NCBI GenBank assembly: GCA_043743105.1
Contig: JAYTXD010000032.1
Coordinates: 1-6,733 of the forward strand
Direction: 5' to 3'
From: RYN-417 sp043743105
GTDB taxonomy: Bacteria > Patescibacteriota > Saccharimonadia > Saccharimonadales > JACDBH01
DNA: 6,733 bases
The notes beneath the pieces were generated by a model. That model was not told the origin of the DNA, made no database searches, and saw nothing but the letters and a program-made list of their open reading frames with translations. Below, piece by piece: positions 1 to 6,316 of the stretch. How positions within the stretch are numbered: the first letter of the stretch is position 1; the number at the start of each line of letters is the position of its first letter. The position numbers and the translations under genes were made by a program.

Positions 1-26
1 CGGCAGCAGCCAATACGCACAGATAT

Positions 27-35
27 TGGTATACT
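27..35 (+). promoter_or_regulatory. Candidate extended -10 promoter of uvrB
   Basis: TG-G-TATACT matches the extended -10 pattern TGnTATAAT at all but one base. The expected transcription start, about seven bases after the hexamer, falls on or next to the A of the uvrB ATG at 42. No Shine-Dalgarno sequence precedes that ATG, so a leaderless mRNA is inferred. No good -35 element is visible, which is common for extended -10 promoters. Only 41 bases of upstream sequence are available, so an upstream gene running to the TAA at 40-42 cannot be excluded. Confidence 0.45.
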
Positions 36-41
36 AATCTA

Positions 42-2012
42 ATGACGAGGTTCCAGATACAGAGTAAGTATACCCCACAGGGCGACCAGCCTGTGGCTAT
101 CGCAGCCCTAACAGAGGGTCTAAATAAAGGCGTCAAAGAACAAACACTGCTAGGCGTTACTGGTTCTGGAAAGACGTTTACCATGGCCAATATTATCCAA
201 AACATGCAAAAGCCAACATTGGTTTTAAGCCATAATAAAACTCTAGCCGCCCAGTTGTATAATGAGTTCAAGCAGTTTTTTCCTGACAATGCTGTGCATT
301 ATTTTGTAAGTTACTTCGACTACTACCAGCCAGAAGCTTACATACCGCGGTCCGACACCTATATCGAAAAAGATAGCCAAATTAACGAAGAAATTGACCG
401 TCTGCGCCATGCTGCCACAGATTCTTTGCTGCAACGTAAAGACGTTATTATTGTAGCGAGCGTTAGTTGTATCTATGGCATTGGATCGGTCGAAGATTAC
501 GAAGGCCTCAGTATTACAGTCCAAAAAGGTGTGCGTACTCAACGTGACAAATTTATAAGACATTTAACAGATATTCAGTATCAGCGTAATGACATTGATT
601 TTCACCGTTCTACTTTTCGTGTTAGAGGTGATGTAGTTGATGTATACCCAGCGAGTGAGGAGTTTGCCTACCGTATAGAATTTTTCGGGGAAGATGTTGA
701 CAGAATAACCAAGATTGACCCATTGACGGGCGAAATATTAAAAGAGCTTGAACATTTACAAATTTTCCCTGGGTCGCACTACGTTACACCGTATAACAAG
801 CTCAAAACAGCAATTATACAGATTCAAAAAGAGCTGGATGAGCGTAGTGGGGAATTCGAAAAGCAAGGCAAATTGCTGGAAGTACAGCGTCTCAAGCAAC
901 GTACCAAGTTTGACCTTGAGATGCTAGAAGAAACAGGCTTCGTAAAAGGTATCGAAAACTATTCGCGCTATCTAACCAACCGCGAACCAGGCGAGCAGCC
1001 AGCGACGTTACTAGATTATTTCCCTGATGATTTTTTAATGTTTGTCGATGAGTCGCACATGACAATGCCGCAGGTGCGTGGTATGTATAACGGCGACAGG
1101 GCGCGTAAAGAAGTGTTGGTTGAGCATGGTTTTCGTCTGCCAAGTGCGCTCGACAACCGTCCGCTCACATTCCTTGAATTTGAAAAACATATTAATAACG
1201 TTGTCTATGTGAGTGCTACGCCAGCCGACTATGAACTGAGCCGTAGTCCTGCGCCCGTTGAGCAGGTTATTCGTCCTACAGGTCTGCTTGATCCGCCAAT
1301 CGAAATTAGGCCAGTAGAAGGGCAAATAGATGACCTAATTCACGAAATACGTGCAACAATTACTAAGCGCCAACGTGTACTTGTAACCACTTTAACTAAA
1401 CGGATGAGCGAAGACCTTACCGATTATCTCAAGGATCTTGGCATTAAAGTAACCTATCTTCACAGTGATGTTGACACACTTGATAGAACCGATATTTTAC
1501 GTGACTTACGCCTTGGTATTTATGATGTTGTTGTAGGCATTAACTTACTGCGCGAAGGGCTTGATTTGCCAGAAGTAAGCCTCGTTGCAATTTTGGACGC
1601 CGACAAGGAAGGCTTTTTACGTAGTGAACAGGCGTTGATACAAACGGTTGGCCGTGCCGCTCGTCATATAGAAGGACATGTAATTATGTATGCCGATAGA
1701 ATAACAGGGAGCATGCAACGCACAATAGACAAAACTACAGCTCGCCGTGTAGTCCAGCAAAAGTATAATGATGACCATGGCATTACTCCAGAAGGCATCC
1801 AAAAGTCTATCGAAGCCGGCATGCGCCCAGAACTTTCTGAAGAAGCAAAATCAGCAGCAAATAAGCTAAACTTAAAAAAGATTCCAAAAGACGAATATAA
1901 AAACCTAATTAAAGACCTTACGGCTCAGATGGATCTTGCTAGTGCCAACTTGGAGTTTGAAAAAGCCGCCGAACTCCGCGATATCATCGCTGACGTTACG
2001 AGCAAGCTTTAG
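42..2012 (+). CDS. uvrB: UvrABC system protein B (excinuclease ABC subunit B)
   Basis: UvrB is the cytosolic ATP-dependent damage-verification subunit of bacterial nucleotide excision repair. It is loaded on DNA by UvrA and recruits the nuclease UvrC. The 656 residues are close to the family's usual length of about 660-675. Visible landmarks in order are Walker A GVTGSGKT at 38-45, the beta-hairpin region YFDYYQPEAY at 91-100 that inserts between the DNA strands, the Walker B/DEAD-like DESH at 336-339, helicase motif VI QTVGRAAR at 534-541, and a C-terminal UVR helical hairpin at about 619-656 (LEFEKAAELRD) that contacts UvrC. The ATG at 42 is chosen because the family start (short N-terminus, then YTPQGDQP at 10-17) follows directly and no in-frame start codon lies upstream in the window. 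There is no Shine-Dalgarno sequence before it. The frame is intact and ends in TAG. It is probably transcribed separately from the downstream gat operon, given the promoter-like gap. Confidence 0.97.
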   Translation: MTRFQIQSKYTPQGDQPVAIAALTEGLNKGVKEQTLLGVTGSGKTFTMANIIQNMQKPTLVLSHNKTLAAQLYNEFKQFFPDNAVHYFVSYFDYYQPEAYIPRSDTYIEKDSQINEEIDRLRHAATDSLLQRKDVIIVASVSCIYGIGSVEDYEGLSITVQKGVRTQRDKFIRHLTDIQYQRNDIDFHRSTFRVRGDVVDVYPASEEFAYRIEFFGEDVDRITKIDPLTGEILKELEHLQIFPGSHYVTPYNKLKTAIIQIQKELDERSGEFEKQGKLLEVQRLKQRTKFDLEMLEETGFVKGIENYSRYLTNREPGEQPATLLDYFPDDFLMFVDESHMTMPQVRGMYNGDRARKEVLVEHGFRLPSALDNRPLTFLEFEKHINNVVYVSATPADYELSRSPAPVEQVIRPTGLLDPPIEIRPVEGQIDDLIHEIRATITKRQRVLVTTLTKRMSEDLTDYLKDLGIKVTYLHSDVDTLDRTDILRDLRLGIYDVVVGINLLREGLDLPEVSLVAILDADKEGFLRSEQALIQTVGRAARHIEGHVIMYADRITGSMQRTIDKTTARRVVQQKYNDDHGITPEGIQKSIEAGMRPELSEEAKSAANKLNLKKIPKDEYKNLIKDLTAQMDLASANLEFEKAAELRDIIADVTSKL

Positions 2013-2029
2013 ATTTACTATTTTTGCCC

Positions 2030-2058
2030 TACAATCTCTGTTACAACGGTGTTATAGT
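2030..2058 (+). promoter_or_regulatory. Candidate promoter region of the gat operon
   Basis: The 56-base gap between uvrB and gatC holds two -10-like elements: TACAAT at 2030-2035 and an extended -10, TG-T-TATAGT, at 2050-2058. The second would start transcription near 2065, leaving only a few untranslated bases before the ATG at 2069. The string AGGGGG at 2059-2064 lies between them and could serve as a poor Shine-Dalgarno sequence if the upstream -10 is used. No hairpin with a T-tract that would end uvrB transcription is visible, so read-through from uvrB is also possible. Confidence 0.45.
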
Positions 2059-2068
2059 AGGGGGACAT

Positions 2069-2362
2069 ATGGCAGATTTAACTCGGGAGGATATCTTAAA
2101 ACTGGCTAAGCTCTCAAGGCTTAGACTAACTGAAGCCGAGGTTACGGAGTTTCAAAAGGAAATCGGTGACATTTTGCAGTATGTGCAGATGCTTGATAAC
2201 GCAGACACGACTGGGTTAAAGCCAACGTATCAAGTTACTGGACTCAAGAATGTTACCCGCCCAGATGTGCTTCTTGATTATGGGTATCAAACTGATGAAT
2301 TATTAAAAAATCTTCCCGCTAGAGATGGACGCTATATTAAGGTCAAAAGGATGCTCAAATGA
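2069..2362 (+). CDS. gatC: Aspartyl/glutamyl-tRNA(Asn/Gln) amidotransferase subunit C
   Basis: GatC is the small subunit of the GatCAB amidotransferase. It wraps around the GatA-GatB interface and stabilises GatA. The 97-residue product has the family's normal length and layout: an N-terminal helix LTREDILKLAKLSRLRL, a second helix ending in DILQYVQMLDNADTTGLKPT (the family has a similar helix and V/G-x-PT turn), then the conserved N-V-x-R-x-D segment (NVTRPD) and a C-terminal PARDGRYIKVKRML (compare the family ending in G-x-F/Y-x-V-P-x-V/I-L). A TTG 45 bases upstream is in frame, but the extension would run over the promoter-like bases and has no family counterpart, so the ATG at 2069 is preferred. 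The stop overlaps the gatA start as ATGA. Confidence 0.93.
   Translation: MADLTREDILKLAKLSRLRLTEAEVTEFQKEIGDILQYVQMLDNADTTGLKPTYQVTGLKNVTRPDVLLDYGYQTDELLKNLPARDGRYIKVKRMLK
2345..2351 (+). promoter_or_regulatory. Ribosome binding site of gatA
   Basis: AAAAGGA inside the end of gatC lies seven bases before the gatA ATG at 2359, a usual Shine-Dalgarno spacing. It supports that start and independent ribosome entry in addition to coupling through the ATGA overlap. Confidence 0.5.
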
Positions 2363-3789
2363 ACATCTGGCCTGCACTAGAAGATATTGCAAAAAGCGTA
2401 CGAAGCGGCAAAGTACATGCAATCGATATGGTCGAACAGGCCCTTAAAAATATTGAAGATAACAAAGAGTATAAAGCCCTTATCAGCGTACTAGCAGATT
2501 CTGCACGAAGCCACGCCGAAGAAATTGATTATCTGATCGCTAATGGAGATACGAACGGAATTGGTAGGCTAACAGGCGTGCCTTTTATAGCAAAAGATAA
2601 CTTCCTAACTATTAATGGCGAAACAACCGCTGCAAGTAATATATTGAAAGGCTTTAACGCACCATACCAGTCTACTGTAATCCAACTACTAGAAGACGAA
2701 GGTGCTATTTGTGTAGCTAAGGCCAACCTAGATGCTTTTGCGCACGGTTCATCAACCGAAAATAGCGACTTTTTCACATCTTTAAACCCACATGATAAAA
2801 CTCGTGTGCCTGGAGGTAGTTCGGGCGGTTCTGCTGCATCTGTCGTGCTAGGGATGGCTCCATTTGCGTTAGGTAGCGACACGGGCGGCTCTATCCGCTT
2901 GCCAGCAAGTTTTTCAGGATGCGTGGGCTTTAAACCAACTTATGGCCTGGTATCGCGCAGCGGTGTAGTAGCAATGGGCAGTAGCCTAGATTGCATTGGG
3001 CCATTAGCCAAATCAGTGGCCGATATAGCGCTTATTATGGATGTTATAAGTGGCAGAGATCCACTTGACGGCACTACTATTGAGCGCAGCAAAGATTCAT
3101 ACACAAAGTTAGATAGCAACGTTAAGGGCAAGACTATCGGTATCGTTAAAGAGTACATGGGCGAAGGATTGGACACTGATGTTCGTGCACGCATTGATGC
3201 TGCAGTAGTACAGCTCAAAAATGCCGGTGCGGTTATTAAGGAAGTAAGCCTTCCGTCGTTGCCACTGGCCCTTGCCGTTTACTATATTATTTGTCCCGCC
3301 GAAGTAAGTAGTAACTTAAGCCGTTATGATGGGCAGCGGTTTGGCTTTAGCGATCAAAGCGCAACAACACTCGACGAAAGCTATGAACTAAGCCGCGAAA
3401 AAGGCTTTGGAAAAGAAGCAAAACGTCGCATTATGATTGGCACTTATGTACTTAGTTCAGGATATTATGACGCGTATTATAAAAAGGCTCAGACTGTACG
3501 TACGAAACTTATAAACGAATTTTCTAACGCTTTTGAAAGTGTTGATTTTTTACTTGGCCCAACCGCTCCTTCGACTGCTTTTAAAATCGGTGAAAACACT
3601 AACGATCCACTCAAGATGTACCTCATAGATATTATGACTGTGGCTGCAAACTTAGTGGGAGTGCCGAGTATTAGCGTACCTTGCGGTGATATTAATGGTT
3701 TACCAGTTGGTTTACAGCTAATGGCAGCCCAAACCAAAGACCGTGAGTTATTGAGCCTAGCCAAGGCTTATCAGGAGCTACAGGTATGA
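2359..3789 (+). CDS. gatA: Glutamyl-tRNA(Gln)/aspartyl-tRNA(Asn) amidotransferase subunit A (glutaminase)
   Basis: GatA is the amidase-signature subunit that hydrolyses glutamine and supplies ammonia, channelled to GatB for amidation of Glu-tRNA(Gln) or Asp-tRNA(Asn) in the cytosol. The 476 residues match the family's length of about 480. The Ser-cisSer-Lys triad is complete: K79 in GVPFIAKDN, the cis-serine S154 in GGSSGGS, and the nucleophile S178 in GSDTGGSIR. These are the same numbers as in the structurally studied Staphylococcus aureus enzyme, which also argues that the start is right. The conserved C-terminal segment DIMTVAANLVGVPSISVPCG is present and is typical of true GatA. Other amidase-signature enzymes are possible in principle, but the flanking gatC and gatB settle the identity. 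The start overlaps the gatC stop by four bases, and the stop overlaps the next gene's start by four bases. Confidence 0.97.
   Translation: MNIWPALEDIAKSVRSGKVHAIDMVEQALKNIEDNKEYKALISVLADSARSHAEEIDYLIANGDTNGIGRLTGVPFIAKDNFLTINGETTAASNILKGFNAPYQSTVIQLLEDEGAICVAKANLDAFAHGSSTENSDFFTSLNPHDKTRVPGGSSGGSAASVVLGMAPFALGSDTGGSIRLPASFSGCVGFKPTYGLVSRSGVVAMGSSLDCIGPLAKSVADIALIMDVISGRDPLDGTTIERSKDSYTKLDSNVKGKTIGIVKEYMGEGLDTDVRARIDAAVVQLKNAGAVIKEVSLPSLPLALAVYYIICPAEVSSNLSRYDGQRFGFSDQSATTLDESYELSREKGFGKEAKRRIMIGTYVLSSGYYDAYYKKAQTVRTKLINEFSNAFESVDFLLGPTAPSTAFKIGENTNDPLKMYLIDIMTVAANLVGVPSISVPCGDINGLPVGLQLMAAQTKDRELLSLAKAYQELQV
3773..3777 (+). promoter_or_regulatory. Ribosome binding site of the HEPN-like gene
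   Basis: AGGAG, the clearest Shine-Dalgarno sequence in the window, lies eight bases before the ATG at 3786 and inside the last codons of gatA. It supports this small gene as genuinely translated. Confidence 0.65.
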
Positions 3790-4193
3790 GCGCCGAACTA
3801 CTGATTGCGGCAATTGGTGCAGCCATTGCACTCGCGGGCCTTGTAGCTTATTTTACTAAGAAGCCAAAAAAAGCCCTCGACATACAACACTTTCGTAAAA
3901 AATGGAAAGAACTACAAAAGCAATGTGCAAGTTCCGAAACTTGGGCATTAGCGGTTATTCAAGCTGATTCGCTACTTGACGAAGCGCTCAAAAAGCGGCG
4001 TTTTAAAGGCAAGACAATGGGCGAGCGACTTGTTTCGGCTCAGCGTTCTCTTACCAGTAATGATAGCGTATGGTTTGGCCACAAATTACGCAACCAGCTT
4101 GTCCATCAAACGGATGTAGCATTGCGCGAGAAAGACATAAAGCGTGCGTTGATTGGCATTGGTCAGGCACTCAAAGATCTGGGGGCATTATAA
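3786..4193 (+). CDS. Membrane-anchored protein with HEPN-like R-N-x3-H motif, unknown function
   Basis: This gene has no standard name. The 135-residue product begins with one hydrophobic segment (about residues 4-23, rich in Ala, Ile and Leu) followed at once by the basic stretch KKPKK at 25-29. By the positive-inside rule the rest should lie in the cytoplasm. The soluble part is predicted helical: a helix around W40-W53, then AVIQADSLLDEAL (56-68), KTMGERL (76-82), and W96-x2-HKLRNQLVH (99-107). The R102-N103-x3-H107 arrangement fits the Rx4-6H signature of HEPN domains, whose members are often metal-independent RNases acting on tRNA or other RNA. The whole soluble layout resembles a small conserved protein I associate with Candidate Phyla Radiation genomes. 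HEPN membership, and especially RNase activity, is inference. It sits between gatA and gatB with an ATGA overlap upstream, a strong ribosome binding site and a 1-base gap to gatB, so it is expressed with the amidotransferase. It could instead be a non-enzymatic helical scaffold. Confidence 0.85.
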   Translation: MSAELLIAAIGAAIALAGLVAYFTKKPKKALDIQHFRKKWKELQKQCASSETWALAVIQADSLLDEALKKRRFKGKTMGERLVSAQRSLTSNDSVWFGHKLRNQLVHQTDVALREKDIKRALIGIGQALKDLGAL

Positions 4194-4194
4194 T

Positions 4195-5625
4195 ATGCGC
4201 GAATACATTACTACTATCGGCATTGAGTGCCATGTTCAGCTCAAGACAAAGACAAAATTGTTTGCAGGAGTCAATAACGACGCGCGTGGAGCAACGCCCA
4301 ACACCTTAATATCTCATATTTGTATGGGTCTTCCTGGTGCCCTACCTGTTCTAAACGACCAAGCCGTAGAGCTTGCAGCCCGCGCGGCGTTTGCGCTTAA
4401 CACCACGCCGCAGTTATTTAGTAAGTTTGACCGTAAACATTATTTTTATCCTGACCTACCTACGGGCTATCAGATTACTCAGTTCGAAGAACCCATTGTA
4501 CTCGGCGGATACGTTGACATTATGCTTGATGGAGAGCAAAAACGTATCGGTATAACCCGCGCCCATCTAGAAGCTGACGCCGGCAAATCAACGCATCCAA
4601 GCGCTACAGATTATAGTTTGGTTGACCTAAACCGCGCGGGGACACCACTACTCGAGATCGTTAGTGAGCCAGATATGCATTCCGCCGCTGAAGCGCGTGC
4701 CTATGCGCATGAACTATACTTACTCATGAAATACGCCGGTGTAAGCGAGGCTGATTTGTATCACGGTAACATGCGTTTTGATGTAAACGTAAGCGTTAGT
4801 AAGGACCCGAAGATTCTTGGTACACGCAGTGAAACAAAAAACCTTAATTCTTTCAAGAGTGTCGAAAAAGCGGTTGAGTACGAAGTAAAGCGGCAGATTG
4901 GAGTACTTGAAGGTGGCGTCACGGTTGTTCAAGAAACACGTGGTTGGGACGATGCCAAGCAAAAAACTTTTAGCCAGCGTACAAAAGAAGACGCCCATGA
5001 TTATCGTTATTTTCCAGACCCCGATATCCCACCAATTTTGTTAGAAGACACGTTTGTAGCTAATGTTAAAAAGTCGATGGAACCGCTACCAAATGATTAT
5101 CGTAACTATTTTGCGGACTTGGGCATAGATGTCAAAGTTATTGAAGATATCGTTAACGTGCCATCAACTAGCTTGCTATTGTCTCGTATTTTGAAAATCG
5201 CAGGACCAGTGCATGCTAAACGCATTGCTTTTTGGATGGTTCAAAAAGTTGAAGATAATACCGATGTTGCAGAAACGAATGAAGACCTAGTTATTGTTGA
5301 TGACGATAAACTTATCAAATTGTCCCAGCTTGTTTCTGACAATAAACTTAGCTCAACTGCAGCCAAAGAAGTTTTTAAAGAAATGCAAAAAGCTAACCAA
5401 GATCCTGAAGAGATTGCGACAGGCAAAAACCTTATCCAAGTATCAAACGAGGATGAACTGTCAAGAATAGTGATTGAAGTGTTAGCCGCTAATCCACAAG
5501 CTGCGGCTGATGTTAAGAATGGTGAGATTAAAGCTATTGGCTTTTTGGTAGGCCAAGTTATGAAGGCTAGCCAGGGTAAGGCTAATCCCCAGTTAGTCCA
5601 AAACATTATAAAAGATCATTTATGA
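4195..5625 (+). CDS. gatB: Aspartyl/glutamyl-tRNA(Asn/Gln) amidotransferase subunit B
   Basis: GatB binds the misacylated tRNA and, using ATP, activates and amidates the glutamyl or aspartyl group with ammonia from GatA. The ATG at 4195 gives 476 residues, the usual family length of about 475, and places the characteristic IGIECHVQL at residues 8-16. Further family motifs follow: HYFYPDLPTGYQITQ, HLEADAGKSTH, DLNRAGTPLLEIVSEPDM, MRFDVNVSVS, ETKNLNSFKSVEKA and DYRYFPDPDIPPI. The C-terminal helical YqeY-like domain that recognises the tRNA elbow is complete (about 385-476). The family's usual R-C-D/E-A-N-V-S segment reads R-F-D-V-N-V-S, a modest deviation. An in-frame TTG 42 bases upstream would overlap the preceding gene and adds no family sequence. 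A GGGGG run at 4181-4185, nine bases before the ATG, is the only purine-rich stretch near the start. The stop overlaps the Nudix gene start by four bases. Confidence 0.96.
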   Translation: MREYITTIGIECHVQLKTKTKLFAGVNNDARGATPNTLISHICMGLPGALPVLNDQAVELAARAAFALNTTPQLFSKFDRKHYFYPDLPTGYQITQFEEPIVLGGYVDIMLDGEQKRIGITRAHLEADAGKSTHPSATDYSLVDLNRAGTPLLEIVSEPDMHSAAEARAYAHELYLLMKYAGVSEADLYHGNMRFDVNVSVSKDPKILGTRSETKNLNSFKSVEKAVEYEVKRQIGVLEGGVTVVQETRGWDDAKQKTFSQRTKEDAHDYRYFPDPDIPPILLEDTFVANVKKSMEPLPNDYRNYFADLGIDVKVIEDIVNVPSTSLLLSRILKIAGPVHAKRIAFWMVQKVEDNTDVAETNEDLVIVDDDKLIKLSQLVSDNKLSSTAAKEVFKEMQKANQDPEEIATGKNLIQVSNEDELSRIVIEVLAANPQAAADVKNGEIKAIGFLVGQVMKASQGKANPQLVQNIIKDHL

Positions 5626-6176
5626 TTATGACTACCTGGAAAAAATTGTGTGTGCGAGAAGAAAAGGTCGGCTACAAAAAGGTTACGTATAAAGACTTCG
5701 AGATGCCTGATGGTAGGGTAGAAGAATACACTACTTGGGGGGTAGCGGGGACTCAAAGCATTGCAACAATTGCTCTAACAAAAGACAACAGGGTAATTAT
5801 AGCCAGACAGTTTCGACCCGGTCCAGAAATGATATTTGACGAGCTACCGGGTGGAGGAGTAAATGATGGCGAAGATTTGGAAGTAGCTGCGCGTCGAGAA
5901 CTTCGCGAAGAGACAGGCTATGAGACAACCGGTCAATTTCGGTTTATTGGTAAGGCATACAAAGATGCGTATACCAACGAAGTACATCATTTTTTCTTAG
6001 CGCGTGACTGTGAGCTAACATCAGGCCAAGAGCTGGACGATAACGAACACGTTGAGGCAGCGCTTATAACGGTAGCGCAGCTATTTGAGAACGCACGTTG
6101 TGCAAAAATGAGTGATTCTGTTGCGCTTGTTTTTGCGCAAGATGAACTAAGGAATATTTTTGATGCCCAAAGTTAA
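5622..6176 (+). CDS. Nudix hydrolase, ADP-ribose/ADP-sugar pyrophosphatase type
   Basis: Nudix enzymes hydrolyse nucleoside diphosphates linked to another group, using Mg2+ held by the Nudix helix. The complete box G-x5-E-x7-R-E-U-x-E-E-x-G-U is at residues 78-100, with E84, R92-E93-L94, E96-E97 and G99 all present. Just before it, ARQFRPG (61-67) and FDELPGG (72-78) resemble the RQ-Y/F-R and E-L-P-A-G strands of the ADP-ribose/ADP-sugar pyrophosphatase branch. The 184-residue length also fits that branch. The substrate is inferred, and other nucleotide sugars are possible. No signal peptide or membrane segment is seen, so the protein should be cytosolic. The ATG at 5622 overlaps the gatB stop as ATGA. 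A second ATG two codons later (5628) is an equally plausible start. No strong Shine-Dalgarno sequence is present, so translation probably depends on coupling with gatB. Confidence 0.9.
   Translation: MIMTTWKKLCVREEKVGYKKVTYKDFEMPDGRVEEYTTWGVAGTQSIATIALTKDNRVIIARQFRPGPEMIFDELPGGGVNDGEDLEVAARRELREETGYETTGQFRFIGKAYKDAYTNEVHHFFLARDCELTSGQELDDNEHVEAALITVAQLFENARCAKMSDSVALVFAQDELRNIFDAQS
6149..6153 (+). promoter_or_regulatory. Ribosome binding site of the galU reading frame
   Basis: AAGGA lies nine bases before the ATG at 6163, inside the end of the Nudix gene. It shows that the galU start was a working translation start in this operon before the downstream part of the gene decayed. Confidence 0.5.
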
Positions 6177-6300
6177 TAAAGCGGTTATTGCTGCGGCCGG
6201 ATTCGGAACACGCTTTTTGCCACAAACAAAGCCGTACCTAAGTAAAACCTACCCACTTAGCGACAAGTAACTCCTTGAACGGGCTGTAGATATCGGTTTT
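6163..6300 (+). pseudogene. galU: Broken 5' end of UTP-glucose-1-phosphate uridylyltransferase
   Basis: GalU makes UDP-glucose from UTP and glucose-1-phosphate for cell-surface glycans. Codons 1-23 are clean and diagnostic: a short lead, then KAVIAAAGFGTRFLPQTK, the nucleotide-binding loop with the G-x-G-T-R signature. The family continues AMPKEMLP-L-x-DKP. Here the starting frame reads PYLSKTYPLSDK and stops at TAA (6268-6270). In the next frame, 6231-6254 reads A-V-P-K-stop-N-L-P, which matches A-M-P-K-E-M-L-P at five of eight places. The first frame then matches again at P-L-x-D-K. This pattern fits a lost base near 6231, a gained base near 6254, a GAA-to-TAA change, and a nonsense codon where the family has proline. 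Weak similarity (LLERAVDIGF) may extend to about 6300. The exact end is uncertain. Its position, overlapping the Nudix gene by 14 bases, shows it was the next gene of the operon. A sequencing or assembly fault is an alternative to true decay. Confidence 0.7.
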
Positions 6301-6316
6301 TCGGCTTAATACTAAA
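6301..6316. other. Unassigned junction between galU remnant and transposase remnant
   Basis: The terminal inverted repeat of the insertion sequence should fall in or near this stretch, between about 6231 and 6316. Only one end of the element is in the window, so a repeat cannot be matched. No target-site duplication or promoter can be identified. Confidence 0.3.

Noticed and set aside
1..42. Possible end of an upstream gene, open from the window edge to TAA at 40-42 and overlapping the uvrB ATG as TAATG.
   Set aside because: Only 13 codons are visible (R-Q-Q-P-I-R-T-D-I-G-I-L-I), with no recognisable family. Another frame is also open to TAA at 35-37. Chance openness over 40 bases is expected.
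2024..2068. TTG at 2024 as an earlier gatC start.
   Set aside because: It adds 15 residues with no GatC counterpart, overlaps -10-like elements, and the ATG at 2069 gives the normal family N-terminus.
4153..4194. TTG at 4153 as an earlier gatB start.
   Set aside because: It lies inside the preceding gene in another frame, and the GatB family begins near the ATG at 4195.
243..5606. Several open frames of 60-120 codons antisense or out of frame to uvrB, gatA and gatB.
   Set aside because: They lie wholly within strongly conserved genes, have low-complexity or implausible protein composition, and lack ribosome binding sites. They are shadows of the real genes.
6238..6260. Inverted repeat CTAAGT/ACTTAG as a terminator or insertion-sequence end.
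   Set aside because: The stem is only six bases with an 11-base loop and no T-tract. The bases also align with the galU coding motif, so they are more likely degraded coding sequence.
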